Program-made: the position numbers and the translations under genes | Notes under the pieces: model-generated | Databases searched by the model: none | Told to the model about the DNA's origin: nothing | What the model saw: only the letters and a program-made list of their open reading frames with translations | Shown here: one piece after another, positions 27,239 through 37,048 of the stretch | Numbering within the stretch: position 1 is the stretch's first letter | Layout of the letters: each line of letters opens with the position of its first letter | Assembly (NCBI GenBank): GCA_027486585.1 | Contig: JAIXOU010000058.1 | Span: 1-64,000 of the forward strand | Source: Verrucomicrobiaceae bacterium | GTDB taxonomy: Bacteria; Verrucomicrobiota; Verrucomicrobiia; Verrucomicrobiales; Verrucomicrobiaceae | Reading direction: 5' to 3' | DNA: 64,000 bases

Positions 27239-28948
27239 ATGAAAACCATCCCGACTGTTTTCGCCTTGTTGCTTGTCGCTGCCAGCCAGCTCCACGCAGA
27301 TCCTATCCCCCAAACTTTAGCCGGAGGTTATCAGGCGTTGCTTTATTTTGGCGATGAAGCAACGGGTAAACCTGCGGGCCTGGTCAAACTGACGGTTGCC
27401 ACAGCTGGCACATTCACAGGCAGTCTCGTGACGACCGAATCTAAGACCTATCCACTCACGGGTAAACTAACCTACGACAGCGTGAACAGTGTGGCAGAGG
27501 TCACCGGCGGCCTTGTGATCAAGCGTGTTGGCGTTGGTATTTTGCCACTGAACCTGAAGCTTTCGATCACCAACTCAACTCAGACACTCAGCGCCACCTT
27601 ATCGGGCGACATGGGCGTTTACACCGTCGGTGGCGCACCCGTAGATGCTGTCTCCACCACCGGCTTTCGTAATCTCACTTTAGCAGCCAAAACAAGCGCT
27701 GACTTTGCTGGGAAGTACACGCTCGCCATGCCCCTGGCAGCAGCTGCAGCCTCAGGCACGCCTGCAGGCTCGGGCTATGCCTCAGTCACTATCAGCACCG
27801 CAGGCCTCCTCACATGGACCGGAAAAGCCGGAGACGGCACAGCGTTGACCGCTTCCCTCACACCAGGTCCAAACCGCAATTATCTAGTCTTTCTAAATCC
27901 CAACCTTCGCGCCGCCAGTTACATCGCTGGAAAGTTGAATCTGACCGCTCGTCCAGACACTGGCTTTCATATTGTGCCAGCCACCAGCGGAAACGATCTG
28001 CAATGGGCCAAGGTCGGCAAAACCACTGACGTTAGCTACCGCAGTGGCATCCCCAATGTTGGCCTTCGCGTCAGCATGGAGCCCTGGAAAACGGTCCCCG
28101 CTTTACCGGCAGGTCAGACCCTCGGCAGCTTCCTCAGCATGACGGAAGACAAGGTCTTTGATTTCACCCTAGCGGGTGATTTTAACCCCGCTAATTATGG
28201 CACACGCATTCCAACCAAACTCGCACTGACGAAGCTGAATAAGTTCCGTGTTGCGGGAGGCATCGTTGGCGCACCAGACCCTGTCATCGCTTCCGCTGAT
28301 TGGGCAAAGTATGTGACTCTTTCCGTCGCACCAGCCACGGGTTTGATCACAGGCACGATCAAAATCAGTGACAGCGTACCTGTGCCCTTAAAGCCCAACA
28401 TCACGGTCTTGAGAACCCTAACTTTCTACGGTGTGCTCATGCAACCGCCAACGGTTGGCAGTTCTACCTTCGCTTATGGCTTTCTCAGTATTCCGCCTCT
28501 AAATCCCAAGACCGAGACCACAACGACCAATTCATTTGCCTTTAACGGACCGATTGTAGCCGATCCAGTATACGTGAAAGCCGCAGGAACGGCGGGCACT
28601 TACACAACGATTGTGGATCGTCTCAATAATGGAGGCCTACCATATCCAACCAGCTGCCCTGCCTCTGGAGCCAATGTGACTTTCGTTATTTCACCAGACC
28701 TAAAAGTCGTGACTTTCAATGGTCGTAAATTCACTCTCGTGGGAGATAGTCGTCCCGTTTCCCTGGTTTATAATGACATCGTCAACGTTAGAGATAATGG
28801 AGCCATAGAACTCTTTCTTGATACCGAGGGGAAAGTCATCCGCGGCGTTTCCAATTATAACCAAATCACCATCTCTGGTTTTATTCCGACCATTAAAAAT
28901 GGTGTGGTCACCTATCCACGAAACGGAACTTCTGTGATCAAAAAATAA
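27239..28948 (+). CDS. Secreted beta-rich protein of unknown function
   Basis: A 569-residue protein with a signal peptide (TIPTVFALLLVAASQLHA). It is built of Gly/Thr-rich beta repeats such as GLVKLTVATAGTFTGSL and GYASVTISTAGLLTWTGK. The same kind of repeat forms the C-terminal half of the M64 peptidase at 7977-11114 (IDLTVMSTGTYSGKA), so it is a shared surface module. The ATG at 27239 has AAGGG upstream at suitable distance. A strong terminator follows. No catalytic motif is seen. Confidence 0.65.
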   Translation: MKTIPTVFALLLVAASQLHADPIPQTLAGGYQALLYFGDEATGKPAGLVKLTVATAGTFTGSLVTTESKTYPLTGKLTYDSVNSVAEVTGGLVIKRVGVGILPLNLKLSITNSTQTLSATLSGDMGVYTVGGAPVDAVSTTGFRNLTLAAKTSADFAGKYTLAMPLAAAAASGTPAGSGYASVTISTAGLLTWTGKAGDGTALTASLTPGPNRNYLVFLNPNLRAASYIAGKLNLTARPDTGFHIVPATSGNDLQWAKVGKTTDVSYRSGIPNVGLRVSMEPWKTVPALPAGQTLGSFLSMTEDKVFDFTLAGDFNPANYGTRIPTKLALTKLNKFRVAGGIVGAPDPVIASADWAKYVTLSVAPATGLITGTIKISDSVPVPLKPNITVLRTLTFYGVLMQPPTVGSSTFAYGFLSIPPLNPKTETTTTNSFAFNGPIVADPVYVKAAGTAGTYTTIVDRLNNGGLPYPTSCPASGANVTFVISPDLKVVTFNGRKFTLVGDSRPVSLVYNDIVNVRDNGAIELFLDTEGKVIRGVSNYNQITISGFIPTIKNGVVTYPRNGTSVIKK

Positions 28949-28962
28949 TCCAAAAATTGGCC

Positions 28963-28993
28963 CCACCCAGAGCACCTCTCTGGGTGGATTTTT
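28963..28993 (+). terminator. Rho-independent terminator
   Basis: A perfect 10-bp stem, CCACCCAGAG (28963-28972) and CTCTGGGTGG (28978-28987), with a 5-base loop, followed by ATTTTT. It ends the secreted-protein transcript before galM. Confidence 0.85.
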
Positions 28994-29046
28994 GTTTCCT
29001 GGATTCCCTTGCATCTCGGCCTCTCAGCGGTTTGAGAGTAAGGACG

Positions 29047-30120
29047 ATGATCCTTCCTCAATCTGAAATTTTTGGTGCGCTGCCAGATGGCACGTTGGTC
29101 GATGTGTTTACCCTGACAAACCGCCATGGATTGAGGATGCGCGTGATGACCTATGGAGCCGTCATCCTCAGTCTGGAGGTGCCGGATCGTTCGGGGAAGC
29201 TTGCGGATGTGGTGTTGGGCTTTAAGACCTTGGGGGAATACCTGAGTAGCTCTGGCTTTCATGGCACCGTGGCAGGTCGCTTTGCCAACAGGATCGCTCA
29301 GGGCCGATTCACGCTGGATGGACAGGACTTTCAGTTGGCTGCCAACAACGAACCTGCCGGCATCCCCTGCGCCTTGCACGGTGGCCTGAAAGGCTTTGAT
29401 AAAGCCGTCTGGAAGGCTGAAGGCGTAGCGCGTGACGATGCTCAAGGTGTTCGTTTCCGGCATCTAAGTCCGGATGGTGATGAGGGCTATCCAGGCAATC
29501 TCGAAGTTCACCTCACCTACTGGCTGACAGATCAGAATGAATGGCAGATCGACTATGAGGCCGTCACGGACATGCCGACGCCGGTCAATCTCACCCAACA
29601 CGCCTTTTTTAATCTGAAGGGCGAAGGCGAGGGAACGATTCTCGACCATGAATTGAAGCTGAACGCCACCCGCTTTACCCCCGTGACGGCGGGCCTCATC
29701 CCAACTGGTGAACTGCGATCCGTGATCGGCAGTCCACTGGATTTCACCACCTCAACCGTGATTGGGGATCGGATCGAATCCGACGATGAACAGCTCAAAT
29801 TCGCGCGGGGTTATGACCATAATTATGTGCTCGACCATGCTGATGGCCCCCTGACTTTAGCAGCTCGTGTTCTGGAACCCAAAAGCGGTCGTGTCATGGA
29901 AGTGCTCACCACGGAACCGGGGGTGCAACTTTACACGGGTAATTTCTTAACTGGTGCTGACACTGGAAAATCAGACCGTCCTTATCACTTCCGAAATGGG
30001 TTTTGTCTGGAAACCCAGCACTTCCCCGACTCGCCGAATCAGCCGACGTTTCCCAGCTGTATCCTGCGTCCTGGAGAGACGCTGCGGAGCACGACCCTTT
30101 ATCGTTTCACGACGGTTTAA
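29047..30120 (+). CDS. galM: Aldose 1-epimerase (mutarotase)
   Basis: A 357-residue aldose epimerase that interconverts the anomers of galactose or glucose. Family marks are the N-terminal LTNRHGLRMRVMTYGAVI, GRFANRIAQGRF, the catalytic histidines in ALHGG and NLTQHAFFNLKG, and the C-terminal catalytic glutamate in CLETQHFPDSPNQ. The ATG at 29047 is preceded by AAGGA at 5 bp; the longer frame would run through the preceding terminator. No other galactose genes are nearby. Confidence 0.93.
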   Translation: MILPQSEIFGALPDGTLVDVFTLTNRHGLRMRVMTYGAVILSLEVPDRSGKLADVVLGFKTLGEYLSSSGFHGTVAGRFANRIAQGRFTLDGQDFQLAANNEPAGIPCALHGGLKGFDKAVWKAEGVARDDAQGVRFRHLSPDGDEGYPGNLEVHLTYWLTDQNEWQIDYEAVTDMPTPVNLTQHAFFNLKGEGEGTILDHELKLNATRFTPVTAGLIPTGELRSVIGSPLDFTTSTVIGDRIESDDEQLKFARGYDHNYVLDHADGPLTLAARVLEPKSGRVMEVLTTEPGVQLYTGNFLTGADTGKSDRPYHFRNGFCLETQHFPDSPNQPTFPSCILRPGETLRSTTLYRFTTV

Positions 30121-30165
30121 TCCATGATCTTGCGGAGCTTGGACAGCTCTTTAATCTCAAATGCC

Positions 30166-31593
30166 ATGTTCAAACTCTCCCCCGCTGCCCTGCTAATCCT
30201 GCTCCTGCTAGGCGGATCAGGCTTGGGCTGGTGGATCAGTCATCATCCAGAGTCACCCGCAGTCGATCCGCCGGAAGCGGAAGATTTAAGCAAGCAGATC
30301 GTCCTGCTGGAAGGCCAAGTCGAATATCTGCAAGGCCAGGTCGGTGCGCTTCAAGATGAAAACGCCAAGCTGCTCGAAAAACTGGGCACGCTGGGCATGA
30401 AAGGTGTGGCTAAAACGGAACCGAGCCCTCCCATCAGCGACGATCCGCCTGACTTTGTCGGCATGGGCTTGGACATGATGAAATTCCGCCAACTCAAGGC
30501 GCTGCCCATCCCTACAACTAGCGCCAGCCAGGATGCCGTCGAAAAAGCCATCCTGCATTGGCTGCGCAAACAACAACCTGAGGATGAAGCCCCGCGTTTT
30601 GCCCTCGCTTTGACAGCGCTGGGCTGGATCGATAAGCCAGTCGATCCCCTGCCTTTGCGAGCAGCTGTTTTAGCGCGTCAGCTCGGCGGTTGGTACAGCA
30701 CGGAATCCGGCACATTGCTGGTTTCAGATGACAAACCCGGGCCGGGACTACCAGCCCCGGATCGCCCGCTGGCCTTAGCCTTTGGCCAGCTGTTGCGTGA
30801 ATACGGCACCACTCTCTTTCCTGAAAACGCCAAACAACCCCTCACGACAGATGAGCGACTCGCCCGTGAATCGCTCATCGCTGGTGACGCCACACTGACA
30901 CGCTTTTTGTTCAGCATTCAGAATCCGATTCCCCAAAGCACCAACGATCTCCCCGCAGACGATCCTGATCATCCCCTCAATCAGGTGCCGATGCCGGTGT
31001 ATCTCAAAGAACTGGCACTCTTTCCCTTCAGTCGCGGCTTTGAGTTTAGCCAATCGCTGCACAGTGCGGGTAACTTTGCCCAACTCAATGCCGCCTACTC
31101 GAGCCCACCAACTGCCTGCGCGGAAGTCATCGAACCCGAGCGCTTTCTAGATCCAAATCGTCTGCCGCCCGCAACGGTCGATCTGGCCAGCACCGAGATC
31201 GAAAAGACGGCCCCTTACTGGGATGATCGGCTGGGCCGCTTTGCCATCTTCACGGCCCTACGCACTTACAACAGCGACGAGGAAGCCGGTCAAGGAACAC
31301 GTGGCTGGAAGGGCGACCGTCTGCTGGCCTATCCTGCACCAGAGGCCCCGCGTGATCACGCTTTCTGGCAGACGCTGTGGCTGACCCAGGAAGACAGTGC
31401 CGCATTCTTCAAAGCCATGCGCAACTGCCTGCATCAGCGCTATGACATTCAACCCGTTTTAGACACAGCTGAAACGTTCACCCTATCCGCCGGAGGACGC
31501 GACGTGCGCCTCATCAGGAACCGCAATGGCCTCGGCGTCCTTCTGATTGATGCTGCCACACCTGCTTTTGCGCAGGCTGCCAGTCGCCTGTAA
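30166..31593 (+). CDS. Membrane-anchored coiled-coil protein of unknown function
   Basis: A 475-residue protein with one N-terminal transmembrane segment (about 5-22, PAALLILLLLGGSGLGWWI), a short coiled coil (about 40-75, QIVLLEGQVEYLQGQV) and a large soluble domain (about 100-470). The soluble part has no motif I recognise; its end (DVRLIRNRNGLGVLLIDAA) is beta-like. It lies 45 bp after galM and 5 bp before acyP and is probably cotranscribed with the latter. I chose the ATG at 30166 because it directly precedes the membrane segment. Confidence 0.65.
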   Translation: MFKLSPAALLILLLLGGSGLGWWISHHPESPAVDPPEAEDLSKQIVLLEGQVEYLQGQVGALQDENAKLLEKLGTLGMKGVAKTEPSPPISDDPPDFVGMGLDMMKFRQLKALPIPTTSASQDAVEKAILHWLRKQQPEDEAPRFALALTALGWIDKPVDPLPLRAAVLARQLGGWYSTESGTLLVSDDKPGPGLPAPDRPLALAFGQLLREYGTTLFPENAKQPLTTDERLARESLIAGDATLTRFLFSIQNPIPQSTNDLPADDPDHPLNQVPMPVYLKELALFPFSRGFEFSQSLHSAGNFAQLNAAYSSPPTACAEVIEPERFLDPNRLPPATVDLASTEIEKTAPYWDDRLGRFAIFTALRTYNSDEEAGQGTRGWKGDRLLAYPAPEAPRDHAFWQTLWLTQEDSAAFFKAMRNCLHQRYDIQPVLDTAETFTLSAGGRDVRLIRNRNGLGVLLIDAATPAFAQAASRL

Positions 31594-31598
31594 AACCC

Positions 31599-31874
31599 AT
31601 GCCCACCAAACAAATCATCTATTCTGGCCGCGTTCAAGGAGTCGGCTTTCGTTACAGCACCAAACAAATCGCCTCTGGTTATGAAGTGGTCGGCACCGTC
31701 AAAAATCTGCCTGATGGTCGCGTCGAAATGCAGGTCATGTCCCAGGATAACGACGAACTGGAAGACTTCCTTGCCGCCATTGATGAAAGCAATCTCGGAT
31801 CCCTGATCAAAGAACGCGAGATCAGCAGTATTCCGCCCTTAGTTGGTCAACGCAGCTTTAGCATCGTGAAGTAA
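31599..31874 (+). CDS. acyP: Acylphosphatase
   Basis: A 91-residue acylphosphatase, the usual size. The motif GRVQGVGFRYSTKQIA carries the phosphate-binding arginine, and NLPDGRVEMQV the second motif with the catalytic asparagine. It hydrolyses acyl phosphates such as 1,3-bisphosphoglycerate and carbamoyl phosphate in the cytoplasm. It begins 5 bp after the previous gene. Confidence 0.95.
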   Translation: MPTKQIIYSGRVQGVGFRYSTKQIASGYEVVGTVKNLPDGRVEMQVMSQDNDELEDFLAAIDESNLGSLIKEREISSIPPLVGQRSFSIVK

Positions 31875-31877
31875 ATC

Positions 31878-32861
31878 TCACTCAAACTGCTTCAGCATCC
31901 CACCATAAATGCCCTGCACCATCATGATGATTCGGTAGGCCGTAAAAAGCGCCACAAGAGCATAACCGATCTTGGGGAGCCAGAGTGAAGCACGCGTGAT
32001 AGCCTCATTGGCCATCATGGTCTCAGCTGCCGTCCAGCGCGCCATTTCTTCATCCAATCGACCCACCTCCTCTGCGGTGGCGATGCCGTGGACAAACTCC
32101 GCCGGGAAATCCCCCGTCTCGGCCAAGGCCAGAGATAGTTGCTCACCTTCCACAACCATCTCTGCGGCTAGCTGAGAGGCCTGTTTTAAAACCCCACTCT
32201 GGCTGGCATTGCCAGAAATGCGTATGGTTTCCGACATGTTGATGGCGGCCAATAAGCAGGCATGAGCCACCTGCGTAAAGCGAGCCAAAGCCCAGTGCTG
32301 ACGTGCTGTCCCCACAAAAGGCACACGATTTAGCCAAGCATCGACGGTCGCTGATTCCGTGGCCTTTTGAGTTAGCCAGCGCCACAGTGCCGTTAGGGCA
32401 AAAAGAGTCACCCACAGCCCAATGAGGGCCAGCACCATGCGGCGCAAAGGATGATCCTCTTCCTGCGCAACAATGATCGCAGGAAGTTCTGGCAAAAAGA
32501 TCGCCAGATGAAGCAGAATCAACGGGTAGATCAACGCTTGGCTAGCCTGCCGTTTGGCCCCGTCCATCGCCGAAAAATAGCGAGTTAGATGATTAAATGC
32601 ATTGGCCAACTTACCGCTGCGTTCACCAGCCTCGATTAGTGAAATCTCCAATCCACCGACCAAAGCTGCGTTGTGCGTTTGAATGGATTCAGCAATGCTT
32701 TGTCCACTTTCAAGCCCACGCTTTAAGCCTTCTAAAAAAGCCCGTTTCTGAGGAGAGGGCTTCTGCCCGAGTAAGAAGGCCAAAGAACGGTCCAGATGAA
32801 AATCTGCGTCGGTCAATTTTGCCAATTCACGATACAGTGTGGCCTTTTCGCTATGCGTCAT
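31878..32861 (-). CDS. Type II secretion/type IV pilus GspF-like membrane protein
   Basis: A 327-residue protein of the T2SSF family (GspF/PilC). Two repeated helical domains (about 10-110 and 180-290) contain LIEAGERSGKL and TAEEVGRLDEEM, the matching family motif in each half. Three membrane segments are visible near 110-130, 140-160 and 300-320. It is shorter than full GspF (about 400) and no other secretion genes lie nearby, so it is an orphan. It converges on acyP with 3 bp between stops. Confidence 0.85.
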   Translation of the reverse strand: MTHSEKATLYRELAKLTDADFHLDRSLAFLLGQKPSPQKRAFLEGLKRGLESGQSIAESIQTHNAALVGGLEISLIEAGERSGKLANAFNHLTRYFSAMDGAKRQASQALIYPLILLHLAIFLPELPAIIVAQEEDHPLRRMVLALIGLWVTLFALTALWRWLTQKATESATVDAWLNRVPFVGTARQHWALARFTQVAHACLLAAINMSETIRISGNASQSGVLKQASQLAAEMVVEGEQLSLALAETGDFPAEFVHGIATAEEVGRLDEEMARWTAAETMMANEAITRASLWLPKIGYALVALFTAYRIIMMVQGIYGGMLKQFE

Positions 32862-32978
32862 GACGCTCTTTATCCCAGTCTCGTGCCGTCAGGTCAAGCT
32901 TCGTCATGGTTTGGCCAAGATTCCGTGAAGTCTTTCTGCTGAATCCTGTGCATTCACTGCGTTAACCTCCGTTCCATC

Positions 32979-34901
32979 ATGAAGTACCTGCCACTCCTTG
33001 CGCTGCTATGCACCAGCACCTTTGCCACCGAAGGTTTACGCCCGATCCTCTACAATCACCCCGGCTTGGTCGTCGATCTAGAAGTCGGCCTCTGGGCCTG
33101 GCCTGTGCCTTGTGATGCCGATGGCGATGGCGACTTTGATCTGATCGTCTCCTGCCCGGACAAGCCTCATAACGGCGTTTATCTCTTTGAGAACACCACG
33201 GGCGACACCACCAAGAATACGATGCCTGTTTTCAAACCAGGGAAATTCCTGAGCAAAACGGAAACCTACATCATGCCCAGTTACGTGAACGGCAAAATGC
33301 GCGTCATGCGACCTGGAGTGGAGTTTCCAGAATTCACCACCCAAGGCACGCTGGTCAAAAAGCCCATTCCAAACCCCAGCAGTAAATGGTACAAGCCCCA
33401 GGGTAAACAAACCAAAGGACCCAAGCTACGTCACCACCAGTGGCGCTACACCGACTATGATGGCGATGGTCAAACAGACCTCGTGGCAGCGGTCGAAGAC
33501 TGGAGCTACTACGGCTGGGATGATGCCTGGAATGCTCAAGGCCAATGGCAAAATGGCCCCCTGCATGGGTTTGTTTTCATCTTCCGCAATACCGGCAGCA
33601 ATGAAGAACCCAACTACGCCCAAGAATTCCGCGTGCAGCCCGTGGACACCTATGGCTGCCCATCGCCTAACTTTGAAGATTTCGACAAGGATGGCGATCT
33701 CGATCTGCTCTGTGGTGAGTTTTTAGACAAATTCACCTACTTCCAAAACATCGGTACCCGCACCGAGCCCAAGTATTCCAAAGGCGTCCGCATTCTTGAT
33801 TCTGCTGGCAAGCATCTACGCATGGACCTGGAAATGATCGATCCCGTCGCCTTTGATTGGGATAAAGATGGCGACTTTGATCTCATCTGCGGAGACGAAG
33901 ATGGCCGCGTGGCTTTCATCGAAAACACGGGCCATCTGGGCCCCGACAAAACGCCCGTCTTTAACAAACCTCGTTACTTTCAACAAGAAGCTCACGAGAT
34001 CAATTTCGGGGCCCTCGTGACCCTCTTCGGCTGTGATTGGGATGGCGACCAAGATACCGACATCATTGCGGGCAATACCGCCGGTTACATCGCCTTCATC
34101 GAAAACTTAAGCGGTCCCCGCGTTGCTGAGCCTAAGTGGGCTGCGCCCATCAAATTCAAAGCTGGCGACAAAACACTGCGCATCATGGCCGGTAAAAACG
34201 GCAGCATCCAAGGGCCCGCCGAAGCCAAGTGGGGCTACACCACCCAGACCGTCGCTGATTGGGATCATGATGGCGATCTCGACATCATCGCCAACAGCAT
34301 CCTTGGCAAAGTCGTCTGGTTTGAAAACACAGGCCACCGCACCCAGCTCGCGACAGAAAAGCCGATCGAAGTTCAATGGAAAGGCGACCCGCCCCACCTG
34401 GCCTGGGGTTGGCTCAGGCCTGAAGGCAAAGCCCTCCTGACCCAATGGCGCACCACACCCGTTGCCATTGATTGGAACAAGGACGGACTCATGGATCTTG
34501 TGATGCTGGATCACGAAGGTTACCTCAGCTTTTTTCCACGAACCCAGGATGGCCTGCAGCCACCCCAACGAATCTTTGGGGATCACAACGGCAAGCTCCT
34601 CCAGCTCAATAACGGCAGTGCAGGCAAAAGCGGTCGCCGCAAACTCTGCCTCATGGACTGGGATGGCGATGGCAGACTCGACATCCTCATCAACAGCGAA
34701 AACGCCCAGTTTCTACGCCAATCTGGCGAACGCGACGGCCTCGTGCTGTTTACCGATGAAGGCAACGTCAGTGACCGCAACATCGAAGGCCATGACACCA
34801 GCCCCACCCCCGTCGATTGGGACGCCAACGGCCTCCCCGACCTCCTCATCGGTGCCGAAGACGGCCGCCTCTATTTTCTGAAGAATCCAAAGGCCAAGTG
34901 A
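32979..34901 (+). CDS. Secreted VCBS/FG-GAP repeat protein
   Basis: A 640-residue secreted protein with signal peptide (KYLPLLALLCTSTFA). It has at least nine calcium-binding repeats of the type DxDGDGxxDL, for example DADGDGDFDL, DFDKDGDLDL, DWDHDGDLDI and DWDGDGRLDI. They are spaced along the whole chain, each followed by a FENTG-like strand. This is the FG-GAP/VCBS propeller found in surface and polysaccharide-binding proteins. It probably forms one or two calcium-stabilised beta-propellers. No catalytic domain is attached. Confidence 0.88.
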   Translation: MKYLPLLALLCTSTFATEGLRPILYNHPGLVVDLEVGLWAWPVPCDADGDGDFDLIVSCPDKPHNGVYLFENTTGDTTKNTMPVFKPGKFLSKTETYIMPSYVNGKMRVMRPGVEFPEFTTQGTLVKKPIPNPSSKWYKPQGKQTKGPKLRHHQWRYTDYDGDGQTDLVAAVEDWSYYGWDDAWNAQGQWQNGPLHGFVFIFRNTGSNEEPNYAQEFRVQPVDTYGCPSPNFEDFDKDGDLDLLCGEFLDKFTYFQNIGTRTEPKYSKGVRILDSAGKHLRMDLEMIDPVAFDWDKDGDFDLICGDEDGRVAFIENTGHLGPDKTPVFNKPRYFQQEAHEINFGALVTLFGCDWDGDQDTDIIAGNTAGYIAFIENLSGPRVAEPKWAAPIKFKAGDKTLRIMAGKNGSIQGPAEAKWGYTTQTVADWDHDGDLDIIANSILGKVVWFENTGHRTQLATEKPIEVQWKGDPPHLAWGWLRPEGKALLTQWRTTPVAIDWNKDGLMDLVMLDHEGYLSFFPRTQDGLQPPQRIFGDHNGKLLQLNNGSAGKSGRRKLCLMDWDGDGRLDILINSENAQFLRQSGERDGLVLFTDEGNVSDRNIEGHDTSPTPVDWDANGLPDLLIGAEDGRLYFLKNPKAK

Positions 34902-35105
34902 TTCTTCATGAAACCAAAATACGGGAGTGGCAGTCGTTGATTTATCCCGCATGGATAAAGGCTCAAGCCACGCTTAGCGAGGTTTAAGGGCTGGAACCTG
35001 GTGGCTTTGATTATCATGCTGATCCTAGCTGGCAGGCATATCATCTCCATGTTCAAGAGCTATCATCAATGGTGATCTAATCTTTGGCGGGATGTTTGTT
35101 ACTTT

Positions 35106-35306
35106 TTGTCAGGTTGGACCCCGTTTCTTGAAACTCGCGCAAATGCATCGGCGAGCGGTCAACTCCACGGACATCTGCTGCCGTATAAAACGCCCTCTAG
35201 GGCCAATCCCGCACGCGGCATTTTCAGCGGCCCAATCAGCGACGAAGAAATCTTCTATTTCAAAGCCCGCGGCATCAGCGGGCTTCTCGACGCATTGGAC
35301 GCCTGA
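35106..35306 (+). pseudogene. Possible gene remnant
   Basis: An open frame of 66 codons ending ISGLLDALDA, with codon use like neighbouring genes but only a TTG as start and no ribosome site. The 5' part is missing. I do not recognise the family. It could be a degraded gene tail or a chance frame. Confidence 0.25.
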
Positions 35307-35392
35307 CTCGATGAAAAGCTGGAGCGGGTGGTTTGATCTTTTAATTCGATAAACGAACTGATCAGAATTCTAGAGACTTGCCTGAACGCAAG

Positions 35393-35409
35393 TTGGCTTA
35401 GATTTTGCT
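35393..35409 (+). promoter_or_regulatory. Weak sigma-54-like promoter
   Basis: TTGGC-N7-TTTGCT with GG and GC exactly 10 bases apart, but the CACG part of the -24 element is not conserved. It would place the start of transcription about 55 bp before the acidic protein ATG at 35476. Confidence 0.35.
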
Positions 35410-35475
35410 GCGACATTGGCATCTTAAATGAGATGACAAAATCAAGTCCCTCATTTATAAAAACGCTCTAACCCA

Positions 35476-36819
35476 ATGAAAATATTCCAGTTAACCCAAA
35501 TACTAGCGTGCCTCAGCATGTTCGGCATGAACGTGCAAACGATTCAGGCTAAAACGACCAAGACTCCAGCCAAAGTTTCCAACAAAACAGGCGACCAACC
35601 AGGCCCACTGAGTCTTGTGGGTGACATGCGGAAGTCATTGATTTACATCGTTCAGCACTCGGACGAAGTGAATCCAAAAGCCAAGCAGACCAAGCCCTAT
35701 TGGCTGGCATTGAATGCCGCTTGGGATGGCATTGATGTCATGGAAGAAGGCATCAAGAAAAAGGATGCCAGCATGATCAAAGGGCTGGAAGACACTGGTC
35801 GCGGTATCACCCAGCTCGCTGCCTCATGGGGGATGATTCGTGGAGCGTATCCAAAGTCCACCGTGGGGCGCGGAGTGAGCTCTCTGCACAGTGCTTATGA
35901 GATGTATCAGGAACACTACGGCCCACACGTCGCACGCTTCAAAAAGAAGGGTCCTCTGACCGCTAAAGAAAAAGCGCATATGGCGCAGAGTAGCAAGCAA
36001 TTGGATACATTGTTCGCCAACCTGAAAAAAGTCAATGGTAAGGCCAGGCCCAAGTCATTCCAATCACGCATGGTTCATGACATCGTTAACTTGATCAACA
36101 ATCTGGACCGTTGTCGCACAAAAGGAAGGGGACGTCTTGGTTATGCCTCCTACATGTATCAGTGGAGCCGCCTTCAAAATGCTATGTGGGCTTACTCTGA
36201 GATTATTAGCGTGAACTATGCAGATTTCTATGAATCCTGGAGCATCTTGGAGTCTGACATTGAGGTCATGAACACCTGTTTTGGTAGTGAAGAGGAGTTG
36301 TTTGAAAGCTACGAATCCTGGGACTACACCGAAGACACCATCGAAGAGTATGACGAATACTACGAAGAGACAGCGGTTGTCGAAGAAGTCGAAGAAGAGG
36401 TAAGTGAAGAGGAAGAGACGGCTTTCGAAGAGGAAATCGAAGAATACAACGAAGAAGAGGCTGTAGAGGAGTCCGAAGAACTCGATGAGGAATCCGATGA
36501 AGAGCTCTCTGAAGAGGAGTCATGTGAGGCAGACGAAAGCCTCTTTGAAGAAGTCGGCGAAAGTTACGGCGACGATGACGGCGACGGCGTCGATGACGAA
36601 GAAGACACGGACGACGACAACGACGGCACCGCAGACTGTGCAGACACAGATGACGATTGCGATGGCGTCGCCGATGAAGAAGACGCTGATACCGAAGAAG
36701 AAGAAGCCGAAGAAATGGAAGAAGAAGACTGCAACGGCATCTCTGAAGAATGTGAAGAGAGCTGCAGTGGTGGCTGCGAAGGCGGCTGCAGCGGTGGCTG
36801 TGAGGGTGGTTGCTGCTAA
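35476..36819 (+). CDS. Secreted acidic protein with Asp-rich and Cys-rich tail
   Basis: A 447-residue exported protein with a signal peptide (about 1-25). The N-terminal domain (about 40-265) is alpha-helical and basic to neutral. From about residue 270 to 360 it is almost all Glu with Ser and Tyr. Next comes an Asp-rich stretch of thrombospondin-3-like calcium motifs (DDDGDGVDDEED, TDDDNDGTADCADTDDD), and the chain ends in repeated C-S/E-GGC units finishing GGCC. The tail could bind calcium and form many disulfides or bind metal. A terminator follows and a weak sigma-54-like promoter precedes it. I know of no named family for the whole. Confidence 0.7.
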   Translation: MKIFQLTQILACLSMFGMNVQTIQAKTTKTPAKVSNKTGDQPGPLSLVGDMRKSLIYIVQHSDEVNPKAKQTKPYWLALNAAWDGIDVMEEGIKKKDASMIKGLEDTGRGITQLAASWGMIRGAYPKSTVGRGVSSLHSAYEMYQEHYGPHVARFKKKGPLTAKEKAHMAQSSKQLDTLFANLKKVNGKARPKSFQSRMVHDIVNLINNLDRCRTKGRGRLGYASYMYQWSRLQNAMWAYSEIISVNYADFYESWSILESDIEVMNTCFGSEEELFESYESWDYTEDTIEEYDEYYEETAVVEEVEEEVSEEEETAFEEEIEEYNEEEAVEESEELDEESDEELSEEESCEADESLFEEVGESYGDDDGDGVDDEEDTDDDNDGTADCADTDDDCDGVADEEDADTEEEEAEEMEEEDCNGISEECEESCSGGCEGGCSGGCEGGCC

Positions 36820-36849
36820 TACAGACACCAACTGTTCCTGAATGAATCA

Positions 36850-36880
36850 AGCGCATGGTCTAACCGCCATGCGCTTTTTT
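36850..36880 (+). terminator. Rho-independent terminator of acidic protein gene
   Basis: A perfect 9-bp stem, AGCGCATGG (36850-36858) and CCATGCGCT (36867-36875), with an 8-base loop, followed by a run of six T. Confidence 0.9.
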
Positions 36881-37048
36881 GTGGCTTAACTCGATGGGAT
36901 CTGAGCGTGAATCGGAAGTCTAAAATACAGAGCCTAGGCAGGGCACCTCATTTGACCGAAGATTCTTGGGAAGATTGATATCACACGAGTTTATTGGCTT
37001 CTGACCATTACAACAAAAGTGACGATAAACTGGCGTATGTTGCGGATA

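Larger units (their letters stand above)
34902..35475. other. 574-bp intergenic stretch
   Basis: No convincing complete gene. A frame without a normal start (about 35100-35306) has coding-like composition and is listed separately. The right end (35393-35409) holds a weak sigma-54-like promoter for the downstream acidic protein gene. Nothing recognisable is seen in 34902-35090. Confidence 0.5.

Noticed and set aside
36266-36856. Arg/His/Leu-rich frame on the minus strand
   Set aside because: Antisense of the Glu- and Asp-rich tail; low-complexity shadow.
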